A DNA stretch of 64,000 bases from Terriglobia bacterium (lineage in GTDB: Bacteria; Acidobacteriota; Terriglobia; Terriglobales; Acidobacteriaceae). Where the stretch lies: NCBI GenBank assembly GCA_020073565.1, contig JAIQEY010000024.1, positions 24,913 through 88,912 on the forward strand, read 5' to 3'. The position numbers and the translations under genes are program-made. The first letter of the stretch is position 1. Each line of letters begins with the position of its first letter. Shown here in pieces: positions 1-9,300 of this stretch. Below the pieces are notes generated by a model. The model was given only the letters and a program-made list of their open reading frames with translations, was not told the DNA's origin and ran no database searches.

Positions 1-285
1 GACTTGAGAGCCCCTGGCGTCTCACCAGGGGTTCATTCCCCGGCTTGCTCGTTCGTGAATTCAGCGATTTACAGATTTGAATTTTCGGAATCATCGCCAT
101 GTTGCACCAAGAAAGGCGTAGCGTTTACGCAAGAGGGTTTGCATTCTCTCGGGCAAGAAATTCGGAGTAAAGGGCCACTTCGCGGGTCGATACCCCGAAT
201 CTGCAAGCTGAATACGTCCGGGCAGAACCATGCATGGAATTCTTATTGGTACCGAGGGCTGGACCGAGCAATCAGCCAGCCGGAT
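1..285. other. Left edge, no gene recognised; one hairpin
   Basis: No convincing coding sequence. Bases 11-17 (CCCCTGG) pair with 25-31 (CCAGGGG) around a 7-base loop, which could be the terminator of a gene lying left of the window; there is no clear U-run after it. Confidence 0.3.
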
Positions 286-564
286 CTAATCTGCATGCTC
301 ACAAAGTTGTCTCGGCTGTAACGGCTCATCGGTAAACAGGTCGGGATCGAGCGCGTGTTGATCAAACGGAATCAACAAATCAACCGCTGGCGGTTTAATT
401 CCAAGTTGTCGAAGAAGCGTGGTGATTTGACCGCGATGGTAGGTCTGGTGATTGATGACATGCGGCAGGGCCAGCCAAATAGGATAACTCCAGGTTCGCC
501 TTGCCTTGAAAATTCCTGTACGAAATCTTGCGAAGCGCTGTTCAACGGACGGAGATTGAACTAT
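286..564 (-). pseudogene. DinB-family C-terminal remnant
   Basis: Reading the minus strand from an in-frame stop just above 564 down to the TAG at 286-288 gives about 92 codons with the look of a DinB/YfiT-like C-terminus, including HVINHQTYHRGQITTLLRQL, a typical histidine-rich metal-site helix followed by LGIKPPAVDLL. DinB-like proteins are metal-binding four-helix bundles, often thiol-dependent transferases, of about 150-170 residues. Here no ATG, GTG or TTG start suits the frame and the N-terminal half is missing, so I call it a decayed or 5'-truncated gene. A frameshift further upstream is an alternative explanation. The family call rests on motif memory only. Confidence 0.6.
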
Positions 565-725
565 TCAGGGTATTGAAAGCACGTAAGATATTGATTCTTA
601 GCAAGGCAAAAGGGCCGAGAAGGTCAGCATTTTCGATTTTATTGTACGTTTATTGTACGGAAAAGGACTTCCTGTCCGGAACGCTCAGGTCAGTCATTCC
701 GCGGAATCGAAAGAATTAGGTTTCA

Positions 726-902
726 TCAAACCAACCGCCCCACATGATTGGCCCACTCCCATTCCGCAAGCCAGTTTCTGCCGCATCTCCCTTCACATTC
801 AAATTGGGCCATCCTTCCCCCGCATTGTGGGCAGACCAGGTTAATGATTGACGAGATGATGCGAGCGTTCGATTCACCCGGTAGCGTGTCAACGGTCTTC
901 AT
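726..902 (-). CDS. Zinc-ribbon microprotein, 58 aa
   Basis: A 58-residue protein starting at the ATG at 902, preceded by AGGGAG six bases upstream. It carries CPQCGGRMAQFECEGRC at residues 24-40, four cysteines arranged as CxxC...C-x3-C, then the tryptophan-rich tail WLAEWEWANHVGRLV. The cysteines suggest a small zinc ribbon; no enzymatic role can be inferred. It has its own predicted sigma54 promoter at 1071-1086, sharing the enhancer pair at 1161-1194 with the divergent gene at 1511. The leader would be about 158 bases. It is shorter than usual gene-calling cut-offs, so it may be missed by automatic annotation. Confidence 0.7.
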   Translation of the reverse strand: MKTVDTLPGESNARIISSIINLVCPQCGGRMAQFECEGRCGRNWLAEWEWANHVGRLV

Positions 903-1070
903 TATCGCTCCCTCAGTTCAGAGATCGCTTAAGCATGCGAGGGGCAGCGAGCGCCACTGAAAAAACGGAAACTTGGCGCGGGTCTTGCGCGCTCTCTGTT
1001 TCTCCGTGCTGGTTTGCTGCGGAGTCCGTCTCGGTCATATCCACTCGCTGCCGCCTCTCATCCGTGAGAG

Positions 1071-1086
1071 TGCAAGATCAATGCCA
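1071..1086 (-). promoter_or_regulatory. sigma54 -24/-12 promoter (for 726-902)
   Basis: Minus strand reads TGGCATTGATCTTGCA: GG-N10-GC with a near-perfect -24 (TGGCAT) and a TTGCA -12. It lies 76 bp from the enhancer pair at 1161-1194 and points at the zinc-ribbon gene. Predicted start of transcription near 1060. Confidence 0.7.
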
Positions 1087-1160
1087 ATACCGAACGGCGA
1101 CTAAGAGCCGACAAAGACCAATGTTCCTGAGTCTGCTCGCGCTATCAAAAAGGATTTCGC

Positions 1161-1194
1161 GGCAAGCATTTGGGCACGTGCCCGGATATGGGCG
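1161..1194. promoter_or_regulatory. Tandem enhancer palindromes (UAS), divergent
   Basis: Two 16-bp units, GGCAAGCATTTGGGCA (1161-1176, right half conserved) and TGCCCGGATATGGGCG (1179-1194), 2 bp apart. They lie between a minus-strand sigma54 element (76 bp away) and a plus-strand one (98 bp away). Confidence 0.65.
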
Positions 1195-1290
1195 CTACTT
1201 GGACTATTGAGTGCGGCTATCTTGAGAATCTTGTGCGATGTAATTCCGTGGAACGATGAAAAGGCACGACCTCTGAATACTTCACCCATT

Positions 1291-1306
1291 TGGCACCGGG
1301 ATTGCT
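1291..1306 (+). promoter_or_regulatory. sigma54 -24/-12 promoter (for 1511 operon)
   Basis: TGGCACCGGGATTGCT, with the consensus TGGCAC and TTGC at GG-N10-GC spacing. It is 98 bp from the enhancer pair. The roughly 190-base leader to 1511 contains a 58-codon ORF (1331-1507, starts MPDLANTFEG) with no good ribosome site, which I do not call as a gene. Confidence 0.7.
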
Positions 1307-1510
1307 TCGGACAGTGCTGATAGCGGCAGAATGCCTGACCTGGCAAACACGTTCGAAGGGAAACAACGATCAGGCTGCAATGTTGAGAGCCCGGGTGACG
1401 GCAGTTGCAAATTGTCGGGAACGAGTGAGTTGAAGGACCAGGTTGCGACGACGAGTTGCTCCTGGTCCTGCGTTGACAGTCGCAATGGGGTCAGACGGGA
1501 GGAGTGAATC

Positions 1511-1864
1511 ATGCGAAGGCTAATCGGCGTCATCGGACTGTGTCTGCTGACACTTACGGTGCTTGGCCAGTCCACATCGAAGTATCAGGTAGCCACAATC
1601 ACCGAGGTCAAACCGCATCAGAATTCGGGATCTGGTGCTTCGGATGTCGTCAGTTATGACGTTTCCGCTAAAGTGGGCGACACAATCTACGTGGTGCTGT
1701 ACACGCTACCACCGGGAGAAATTGCCCCAACGTACTTTGCAGGTCGCAACCTGCTCGTGCTGGTCGGAAAGAACACAATCACTTACAACGATATCTTGGG
1801 GCGGTCGTTTGACGTTCCGATCGAAAGCCAAAGGCCTGCAAAACCGTCGCAAAAGCCAGAATAG
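1511..1864 (+). CDS. Small secreted protein, unknown function
   Basis: 117 residues with an N-terminal signal peptide (MRRLIGVIGLCLLTLTVLGQ, probable cleavage after GQ or nearby) and a mature part of about 97 residues containing alternating hydrophobic/polar stretches that suggest beta strands (for example VGDTIYVVLYTLPPGE). The start is set by GGGAGGAG eight bases upstream. I do not recognise the family. It is the first gene of a run of small exported proteins (1511-4665) downstream of the sigma54 promoter at 1291. A 6-bp inverted repeat right after the stop (1865-1870 with 1878-1883) could attenuate read-through. Confidence 0.8.
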   Translation: MRRLIGVIGLCLLTLTVLGQSTSKYQVATITEVKPHQNSGSGASDVVSYDVSAKVGDTIYVVLYTLPPGEIAPTYFAGRNLLVLVGKNTITYNDILGRSFDVPIESQRPAKPSQKPE

Positions 1865-1950
1865 CTCCCGTTGGTTGCGGGAGAGTCATTGCTCGATGAT
1901 CTTCGCAGGGATGCATCTGGCGCCGAGGATCCAGTGAGTTTGGAGGGAGA

Positions 1951-2535
1951 ATGAATCAATATTTTCTTCAATGGAACCCTAGGGCCCGTCATTGCGGCGG
2001 CCTCGCAACTATCAGCATCGTGGCATTATTCTTCTGCTTCTGCCAAGATGCATTGGCGCAGAGTGCCGTTCCTCCGCTGAAGGCGAACGCTCCCATCAGC
2101 GTTCAGGCCACTCATCTCCTGGGTTTCGAAGACGCAAAGAACAACTGCGGCGGAACCCTATCCATTCAAGATGATGTGCTGCAGTTTCAGCATCCCGGCA
2201 AGCCCGGCGCGCGGGTAAAGATCGCTTCGCTCCGGGACGTCTTTCTAGGCGCGGAGAGCAAGCAGGTCGGCGGATTGCCGATGAAATTGGGCAAGGCTGC
2301 GGCTCCGTACGGAGCCGGCCGCGTCGTTAGTCTCTTCGCCCACAAAAAGTACGACACGCTGACCCTAGAGTACGCGGACAAGGATGGAGGGATTCACGGG
2401 GCCGTTTTCCAGCTGAACGAGGGAAAAGGTGAACTCGTAAGGGATGAACTAGTCGCTAGGGGCGTATCCGCCACTTCCCTCGAAGAGCAGCTTACAAAGC
2501 AGAATACAGCAGAGGTTACGCATGAAACGAAGTAA
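1951..2535 (+). CDS. Secreted protein, unknown function
   Basis: 194 residues with a long N-terminal region and hydrophobic core (LATISIVALFFCFCQDALAQ) consistent with a signal peptide cut after ALAQ. The mature part has a single cysteine (NNCGGTL) and a run of short strands around residues 60-165. Start chosen from GGAGGGA seven bases upstream. It overlaps the next gene by 14 bases, so the two are co-transcribed and probably coupled in translation. No family recognised; an envelope role is inference from the export signal alone. Confidence 0.8.
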   Translation: MNQYFLQWNPRARHCGGLATISIVALFFCFCQDALAQSAVPPLKANAPISVQATHLLGFEDAKNNCGGTLSIQDDVLQFQHPGKPGARVKIASLRDVFLGAESKQVGGLPMKLGKAAAPYGAGRVVSLFAHKKYDTLTLEYADKDGGIHGAVFQLNEGKGELVRDELVARGVSATSLEEQLTKQNTAEVTHETK

Positions 2536-3097
2536 ACGATACTCATGGACTTGTGCGACTGCAATCGTGGCGATTACGTTTGCATTTACCGGTCGGCTAT
2601 CTGGCCAAACGGGCGCGCTGAACTCCTCCGGTGCAGGCAGCGGGTCTGCCACACCATGGAGAGTGCAAGTGGAGAGGGTCAACCCCGCCAACTTGGACCT
2701 CGCACCATCCTTCCAAGTCGCGATTTACGAGAATCTCTTGGAAGAATTGAACAAGACAAGGCGATTCACGCAGGTTATCCGCGATGGCGACCGTAAGGCT
2801 ATCGAGATTCCAAATCTGCTGGTCTTGAAAACAACAGTTGTGAAATACACGCCTGGAAGTGAAACGCGGCGTGCGGTGACCACCGTGAGCGGAGCCACAA
2901 AGTTGAGGGTGCGGATTGAGCTTCTCACACGCGAGGGCAAACTCGTTCTCGAGAACACAGTGAACGGCGACGTTCTCTTCTTCGGCAGCAATTTGCGGGC
3001 TACCCACAACTTAGCCCGCAACATAGCCAAAGCGATCAAGAAATCATCCTGGTCGGTGTCTGAGCAGCCTACCACGATACTCACTGGGGAACTCTGA
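2522..3097 (+). CDS. Secreted protein, DUF4410-like
   Basis: 191 residues: signal peptide (to about residue 29, ending LSGQ), a Ser/Gly-rich linker, then a domain with FQVAIYENLLEELNKTRRF and later RVRIELLTREGKLVLENTVNG and LRATHNLARNIAKAIKKS. This layout, an early helix followed by strands and a last amphipathic helix, resembles DUF4410-type envelope proteins, but the match is from pattern only. It overlaps the preceding gene by 14 bases and is followed by about 280 bases without a gene that hold an enhancer pair and a sigma54 promoter. Confidence 0.75.
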   Translation: MKRSKRYSWTCATAIVAITFAFTGRLSGQTGALNSSGAGSGSATPWRVQVERVNPANLDLAPSFQVAIYENLLEELNKTRRFTQVIRDGDRKAIEIPNLLVLKTTVVKYTPGSETRRAVTTVSGATKLRVRIELLTREGKLVLENTVNGDVLFFGSNLRATHNLARNIAKAIKKSSWSVSEQPTTILTGEL

Positions 3098-3200
3098 ACG
3101 GCATCCCCTTCCTCCTAGCACAAAACCGGAGAGTCACAAGACTGAATCAGGACCGCGAATCCAGCGCATCGGAATCTCTTGCACCGGCCACGCTCAGTCG

Positions 3201-3235
3201 AGACCAGATGAGGTCTTCGTGCCCCTCGGCGGGCA
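3201..3235. promoter_or_regulatory. Tandem enhancer palindromes (UAS)
   Basis: AGACCAGATGAGGTCT (3201-3216, perfect 5-bp arms) and TGCCCCTCGGCGGGCA (3220-3235), 3 bp apart. The sigma54 element at 3309 begins 75 bp downstream. Confidence 0.6.
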
Positions 3236-3308
3236 GAGCACCGCATCTTAGCGCCGCGCTTTCTCGCAGAATCCTGAACGACAAACGACTTCGCCGTGAA
3301 GACCCATT

Positions 3309-3324
3309 CGGCACCCTGCGTGCA
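3309..3324 (+). promoter_or_regulatory. sigma54 -24/-12 promoter (for 3374 gene)
   Basis: CGGCACCCTGCGTGCA, GG-N10-GC. Predicted start near 3335, giving a leader of about 40 bases that contains the GAGGAG ribosome site of the 3374 gene. Confidence 0.6.
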
Positions 3325-3373
3325 TGACCAGTGCAGGGAAACTATTTCCGTGTTTGAGGAGAACTTTTCAACC

Positions 3374-3955
3374 ATGAAACCATCGAAGCTAGCACCACTG
3401 GGTCAATGGATGACTCACAACGCAAGCGGCATAGCAGCGCAGAGATTGGTTCGCATGCCCTTGCTGGTTACGATCACGTTCGTGATTCTCGCGCTGTCCT
3501 CGCTTTGCGGCGCTCAGGGTCAAGAGCCCACTCTCAGTTCTGCGATCGAGGTGGCGAGGGCCGGCATGCAAGCCGACCGAGCCACCATTATCACGGCAGC
3601 GATGAACTTCAGCGATAAAGAAGCTGCCGCATTCTGGCCGATCTATCGGCAGTATGAGTACGAACGATCCAAACTGGATGATGGCCGCGTGGTCGTGATT
3701 AAGGAGTATACCCAGAAGTATCCCGCGCTGACGGATGCCGAGGCCAAATCGATGGCAGAACGAATGTTTGAGTGCGACTCTCGTCAGATAGCGTTGAAGA
3801 AAGAGTATTTCAAGAAATTCAACAAGGTGCTTCCGGCACTCACAGTGACGAAGTTCTTTCAAGTGGAGCGTCGCATCGACTTGCTGATGGACATGAATGT
3901 GGAGGCCTCTCTTCCTCCGTTAACCCAAGCACAGTACGTCGAGCCAGCAAAATAG
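3374..3955 (+). CDS. Exported helical protein, unknown function
   Basis: About 193 residues from the ATG at 3374, which I prefer to an in-frame start at 3296 because that one lies upstream of the predicted promoter. GAGGAG lies 12 bases before it. A signal/anchor segment (LLVTITFVILALSSLCGAQ) spans about residues 30-50, then a helical domain: AAAFWPIYRQYEYERSKL, a conserved-looking pattern of aromatic and acidic residues, then KEYFKKFNKVLPALTVTKFF near the C-terminus. The layout resembles small periplasmic sensor or chaperone-like helical hairpins (Spy/CpxP in shape only). The next gene starts 20 bases downstream, so they form one transcript. Confidence 0.75.
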   Translation: MKPSKLAPLGQWMTHNASGIAAQRLVRMPLLVTITFVILALSSLCGAQGQEPTLSSAIEVARAGMQADRATIITAAMNFSDKEAAAFWPIYRQYEYERSKLDDGRVVVIKEYTQKYPALTDAEAKSMAERMFECDSRQIALKKEYFKKFNKVLPALTVTKFFQVERRIDLLMDMNVEASLPPLTQAQYVEPAK

Positions 3956-3975
3956 TGTGTGCAAGGAGGAAATGG

Positions 3976-4665
3976 ATGCCCTGCATGATAAAGCCCAGAC
4001 TCATGATCGCCGTGATACTGCTGATGGTGGCCTTGGCGCCGGCGCAAACGCGGCGCCAGAGTGAAGTATTATCCATCCACGGCTACCCGGGACAAGCGAA
4101 GGTTGTTCGATCTCAAGGTCGTGCGTTCGTCGACTTAGTCGACTTGGCGCGAATCACAAACGGCTCGCTCAACTTTGAGCAGGACCGAATCATTCTGACG
4201 CTCGTTCCGGGCGGCGCTTCAGAGCCGTCCGGCAGTGTCGGCAAATCCGGCTTTTCCCCCGCGTTCAGGCGGGCAGCCATTGAGGCGATGGCATCTATAC
4301 GAGAGTGGGGTGGGATGCTGCAGGTGATCGTTCAAAATGGGTATCCCGTGGGTAAGGCCATGGCGGGAAGCACGATTCGCGCGTACCAGGGTCGAGCTGC
4401 CGACAGCGTCGCACTGGCCACGGCGGCAGCGTCGACCGACTCTGACTACCGCGCGCTCGAGTTACTGAGAAACGAGTTGAACAATGTGCAGACCTGGGCC
4501 GAAAGTTTTGTTGATGCTCGGAATTCCATGAGCGCCGTGGATCTGACGACCTCCGAAAACGCACTCAAGGACGATCCTGAAGCCCAAAAGATCGTGCATT
4601 GCGGTCAATTTCTTGCACAGATGTTTGCCAGCGGTGACTTCCAGGACGATGCGACCTGTCACTAG
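3976..4665 (+). CDS. Secreted protein with copper-amine-oxidase-N-like stalk domain
   Basis: 229 residues from the ATG at 3976 (AAGGAGGA five bases upstream decides the start; a longer in-frame ORF begins at 3772 inside the previous gene). Signal peptide to about residue 25 (LLMVALAPAQ). Residues about 30-80 (SIHGYPGQAKVVRSQGRAFV, DLARITNGSLNFEQDRIILT) look like a copper-amine-oxidase N-terminal/stalk repeat, a non-catalytic beta-sandwich that often mediates adhesion in envelopes. The rest is helical with two cysteines near the C-terminus. The domain call is tentative. Confidence 0.75.
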   Translation: MPCMIKPRLMIAVILLMVALAPAQTRRQSEVLSIHGYPGQAKVVRSQGRAFVDLVDLARITNGSLNFEQDRIILTLVPGGASEPSGSVGKSGFSPAFRRAAIEAMASIREWGGMLQVIVQNGYPVGKAMAGSTIRAYQGRAADSVALATAAASTDSDYRALELLRNELNNVQTWAESFVDARNSMSAVDLTTSENALKDDPEAQKIVHCGQFLAQMFASGDFQDDATCH

Positions 4666-4727
4666 CTCCTGAATAAGGATCAGCAATCTCGTCGTCTCAG
4701 AAGTGTGGAATAGAACCAAATGACTGA

Positions 4728-4919
4728 GAAAAAGACGAGGGAGGGATCGCCGAAATCACACTTCCTCATCTCCTAAGACTGGCCAATGAACAAGGCTGCT
4801 CTCTTAGCCGGGAACAAGCCCTCTTGTCTCTCAATCAGGAGGGCCGTGCATTCGATATGTCGAAGTACATGATGCAGGCCGGCGAGGACTTCATCACACA
4901 AACCTTACTGCGGTCCTGA
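4728..4919 (+). pseudogene. Coding-like remnant without a start codon
   Basis: A frame opened by a stop at 4725-4727 runs 63 codons to a TGA at 4917. It reads like real protein (LLRLANEQGCSLSREQALLS, then MSKYMMQAGEDFITQTLLRS) but has no usable start before the internal methionines. It could be a decayed small gene or one starting at a non-standard codon. No family assigned. Confidence 0.35.
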
Positions 4920-5353
4920 TGATGGTCCCGAATCACCACTGAACGGAAGTGTTCGCAGCGCGCGTCGCCAATCGTACGTGCGTGTATGATGTGGCGCGTG
5001 ACTTCACAAATTGTTGGGACATCAACTACGACAGGGAATGGTCGGATCCTCAGTGATGTCCCTGCGCTTTGCCTGATTTACCTTCAAGCTGAATGGGAGT
5101 CGGTCTTTGCGACGGCGGATTCCAGTGCATATTGAGGTGCTGTCTTCCATCGGCACCCTGCGTTAATTCCCAGTTTAGCCGCAAGCGATTCATTTCTCCT
5201 CCTTGCTGCGAGCTTGCCGCAGCTATTATCTCGGGGTGATCTGTCTAATGGCGGTTACTACAGCTGGTTAGGCGGTGAACACTAGCGTGCTCCGGCGCAT
5301 CAGGTTCATTTCGCTGACTACTCAATTGTCAGCTGAGTTCCGGTGAAAATTAG
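4920..5353. other. Intergenic, nothing recognised
   Basis: About 430 bases between the remnant and the convergent sigma-like gene. I see no palindrome of the enhancer type, no -24/-12 element and no coding frame with a ribosome site. Confidence 0.5.
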
Positions 5354-5959
5354 TCAATCAATCGAGGCGGCCAGTACACTTTCATGGTAGATGTGACCAT
5401 GTGTCTGCACCTTCCGCCTGGCAGTGGCACTTGGCTCCGGGAGATCGAGGGCGTCAAGTGCAACGTTGTAGGCTCGCTCGACGGCGCTCGGGCTGATGCC
5501 TAGTTCCGCGGCAACTGCATCGCTGGAGTCCTTGGCAATGCCGCGATACACGAGCACGAATCGGCAAAGTGCGTCCAGGCGGGCATGAATGACTTCGGAA
5601 TGTGTGACGAGCAGCTGAAAGTACTCTGTTGAAAGCGGCGGAAGCTTGTCGACGATGGGCTCATTGGTCTCGTAGGTAAGTGCAAGCTCCGCAATCTGTG
5701 CGTACTGCCGCTGTAACGCGCAGCGAGCGGTAGCTCGAGCGGCCCAGTGCGCGAGCCATTCGTGAAGGGTTGGACCCTGAGTCAGCGCAATCCCGCAGGC
5801 GTCGATGATGCACGCCTCTGCGAGTTTCTTGTCTCCGATTAGGAAATCCGCCAGCCAGTGCAGTGCGTTGTGGTAATCGCCGAAGACATTGCGAATGTCA
5901 TCCACTGTCGCGTAGCGATGGCCTCCCCAGATTTTGTCGAACAGGTTCCCAAGTTTCAT
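5354..5959 (-). CDS. Sigma-70-like regulatory protein, degenerate
   Basis: 201 residues. The N-terminal half (WLADFLIGDKKLAEACIIDA, then LHEWLAHWAARATARCALQ) resembles sigma-70 region 2 in outline (fold, GD-x-x-LAE helix) but lacks the strong aromatic -10-recognition motif. The C-terminal half (VHARLDALCRFVLVYRGI... then DAVAAELGISPSAVERAYNVALDAL) resembles a region 4 helix-turn-helix. It is clearly related in layout to the protein at 51582-52199. It could be a divergent ECF sigma factor or an adaptor that no longer binds core polymerase. It has its own predicted sigma54 promoter at 5993 and enhancer palindrome at 6069, with a short leader. No strong ribosome site is visible before the ATG. 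Confidence 0.75.
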   Translation of the reverse strand: MKLGNLFDKIWGGHRYATVDDIRNVFGDYHNALHWLADFLIGDKKLAEACIIDACGIALTQGPTLHEWLAHWAARATARCALQRQYAQIAELALTYETNEPIVDKLPPLSTEYFQLLVTHSEVIHARLDALCRFVLVYRGIAKDSSDAVAAELGISPSAVERAYNVALDALDLPEPSATARRKVQTHGHIYHESVLAASID

Positions 5960-5992
5960 TGGTTTGTGCTCTCAAGCACCGACTCAACCACC

Positions 5993-6008
5993 TGCAATCT
6001 CGATGCCA
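5993..6008 (-). promoter_or_regulatory. sigma54 -24/-12 promoter (for sigma-like gene)
   Basis: Minus strand reads TGGCATCGAGATTGCA, an excellent -24/-12 match with TTGCA. It lies 62 bp from the palindrome at 6069. Predicted start near 5982, about 22 bases before the ATG. Confidence 0.8.
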
Positions 6009-6068
6009 AAGGAGAAAACGGCTAAGTCCCTGATTTACGCTCGGGTATGCCTATGCTGCCCTCCGGAT

Positions 6069-6084
6069 TGCCCGAATACGGGCA
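6069..6084. promoter_or_regulatory. Enhancer palindrome (UAS), single clear copy
   Basis: TGCCCGAATACGGGCA, a perfect TGCCC/GGGCA inverted repeat. A second copy on either side is weak or absent. Additional TGCCC and GGGCA half-sites lie nearby (6057-6061 and 6118-6124). Confidence 0.7.
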
Positions 6085-6318
6085 GCATTCGCATTGGAGC
6101 GGCGAGCCCGGCAAATTGTGGGCAGCGGCTCATGAAGGAGAATCGGCGCCGGTTCACCTGACGGGCCGCATTGCAACGGATTCGCGATCATTGCCTGCGG
6201 GCGTTTCACCTTATCGCGCTCGCATCGCATTCCCGCTACTGGACTGGAACTACAATGACTGACAGGCGGCGGTGCGAGTGCTACATTAGGCGCACCCGGG
6301 ACCTCTGAAGCATCGCGA

Positions 6319-9300
6319 ATGGTAATGAAACGTGCCTTGGCGCTCATCACGATTAGCACGCTTGCTGCGTTGCTCTGGTCTCCTGCCGCCCTGGCTCTGG
6401 ACCCGTCGCTGGGAGTCAGCCAGTACGGGCACACTGCGTGGACAGCCCGGGACGGATTCTCCGTAGGCGCGATCTTCGCGATAGCCCAAACGCCCGATGG
6501 GTATCTGTGGCTCGGCACTGAATTCGGCTTGTTCCGCTTCGATGGACTTCACGCTGTCCCTTGGCAACCACCGACGGGGCAGAAGCTTCCCAACGCGCCT
6601 TACGCTCTGCTCGTGACGCGCGACGGCACGCTTTGGATTGGCACTTTTGCCGGGCTTGTGAGCTGGAATGGCAACAAGCTGACCGAGTACCCGGAGGTTG
6701 GCCCAGCCTTTGTGACATCGCTGCTTGAAGACCGCGAGGGAACAGTGTGGGCCGGCATTTTGGCCGGCTCCGCTGAAAGTCCGGCAGGTCGGCTGTGCGC
6801 AATCCGAAGCGGCCGCGCGGAATGTTACCTGCAGGGCGGCGCGTTCGGTACATTCGTTTGGAGTTTGTTGGAGGACGGCTCCGGCGAACTGTGGGCGGCT
6901 GCGGAGTCCGGGCTATGGCGATGGAAGCCCGGTGCTCCAACGCGATATGCCACGCCCGGAGTACGAATCGATGACCTCAGCAAAACGGACGAGGGACGGG
7001 TGTTAATCGCGATTAGTAGACGAGGGCTTGAGCAGGTCCTGGGTGACAAACTGGCGGCCTACCCTATTCGTAGTGCAAGCAATCCAAACGTGCTGCTTTC
7101 GGATCGGGATGTCAATTCCAATAAACTGCTGCGCGACCGCGATGGAGGTATCTGGATCGGAACCCACGAGCGGGGCATCATCCATCTGCATCAGGGCCGG
7201 ACGGACGTGTTTACAACATCAGATGGCCTCTCAGGCAACATTATTTGTAGTCTTTTTGAGGACCATGAAGGCAATGTCTGGGTGGGGACCACTCGAGGGA
7301 TCGACCGCTTTCGAGAGCTTCCGGTAAGTACGACTTCTATCAGACGCGGTCTATCAGATACTAACTCGTTAATAGCCGCTACAGATGGGAGCATTTGGAT
7401 AGCCACGCACGGTGGGTTGATCAGGTGGAAGAATGAGCAGATGACCACGTTCCGAAAGGCGGATGGGCTGCCAGATGACATGGTGCAGTCATTGTTTTGC
7501 GATCATCGCAGGCGCATTTGGGCTTTCACGGCCCACGGACTTGCATATTTCGAGGACGGCAGATTTGTGGCAGTAAATGGCATACCCAGCACAGAAGTGT
7601 ATTCCATCGCAGGAGACGAGGCCGACAACCTCTGGCTTTCCGGAAATCGGGGCCTCACGCACTTGCTCAAAGGCCGCTTGGTTGAACACTTTCCCTGGTC
7701 CGCTCTGGGACGCAGCCAACAAGCGAAGGTGATTCTCTGTGATCATGGTGGAGTTTGGCTTTCATTCTGGACGGACGGCGGCGTGATGTATTTCAAGGAT
7801 GGTCAAGTCCGCGCGTCGTACACCGTCGCCGAGGGCTTGGGTAAAGGCGTTGTCCCTGGTCTGCGAATCGACAGGGAGGGAGCCGTGTGGGCTGGAACGG
7901 AGGGGGGCATGAGCCGCATCAAAGACGGCCGAATTGCTACGCTCACGACGAAGAACGGCTTGCCCTGCGACACCATTCATTGGTCAATGGAAGACGACGA
8001 TGGTGCGTTGTGGTTGTACACGGTCTGTGGTCTGGTACGCATCACGCGGAGCGAACTGGAAGCGTGGATCGCCAATCCGTCGCGCCGGATTCAAACGACG
8101 GTTTGGGACGCAGCGGACGGTGTGAGGCTCAGCGCGGTTGCGCTCTACTTCGGTCCTTCTGTCGCGAAGGCCAGCGACGGTAAGCTGTGGTTCCATACGG
8201 GAGAAGGGATTCAACTCGTCGATCCTCATCAGGTGGCTTTCAACAAAGTTCCACCGCCGGTATACATCGAACAGATTGTGGCCGACCACAAGATCTACTG
8301 GCAGAACTTACCCGGGAAAGTTTCAAGCCTGCGTCTGCCAGCGCTAACTCGCGATGTTCAGATCGACTATTCGGCTCTCAGCCTCGCAGCGCCCGAGAAG
8401 GTTCACTTCAAGTACAAGCTCGAAGGGCAGGACAGCGACTGGCGAGAGGTGATCAACGACCGCGAAGTACAGTACTCAAACCTGCGTCCCGGGCCATACC
8501 GGTTTCGTGTAATCGCCGCTAACAACAGCGGCGTGTGGAACGAGCAGGGCGATACGTTGGAGTTCTCCGTTTTGCCCGCGTACTACCAGACGAACTGGTT
8601 TCGCGCGCTGTGCGCGACAGCCTTTCTGGTATTGCTATGGGCGGCCTACCAGTACCGCATCCGGCGCTTGCAGCATGACTTTGAGATGACGCTGGAGGCG
8701 CGGATCGGCGAGAGAACAAGAATCGCTCGCGACCTGCACGACACTATGCTGCAGAGCTTTCATGGATTGCTGCTCCGGTTCCAAACGGTTTCTGTACTGC
8801 TACCAGAGCGGGCGATCGAGGCAAAAGAGAAACTCGACAGTGCAATCGAGCAAGCTGCCGGCGCGATCACGGAAGGGCGGGATGCGGTGCAAGGACTGCG
8901 CACCTCCACAGTCGAACGCAACGATCTTGCGCTGGCTATAAGCACCCTGGGAGAGGAACTCGAAAACGACTCAAGCAATCATCGACCTGCAACTTTCCGC
9001 GTAGCGGTTGAGGGCCAGGCGAGAGACCTCCATCCCATCCTCCGCGACGAAATCTACAAAATCGCTGCTGAAGCGCTGCGCAACGCCTTCCATCACGCCC
9101 AAGCGAAGCAGGTAGAAGTTGAAATCCGCTATGACGATGAGTTCCGACTGCGCGTGCGGGACGACGGAAAGGGCATTGATGCGGCGGTTCTCTCCAGCCG
9201 CGGTCTCGAGGGACACTATGGTTTGCGCGGGATGCGCGAACGAGCCACACTTATCAAAGGTAAGCTGGCGGTGTGGAGCGAAGTCAATGAGGGAACGGAA

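Noticed and set aside
1..60. tRNA-like GGGGTTCATTCCCC segment
   Set aside because: No acceptor, D or anticodon arms can be built; a terminator hairpin is likelier.
810..830. TGCCCACAATGCGGG resembling the enhancer
   Set aside because: It is the coding sequence of the CPQCGG zinc motif in the 726-902 gene and lacks the right arm at the correct place.
6267..6282. GG-N10-GC before the first propeller kinase
   Set aside because: The -24 is GC-rich and unlike TGGCA, and it is 184 bp from the palindrome at 6069, far outside the distance classes.
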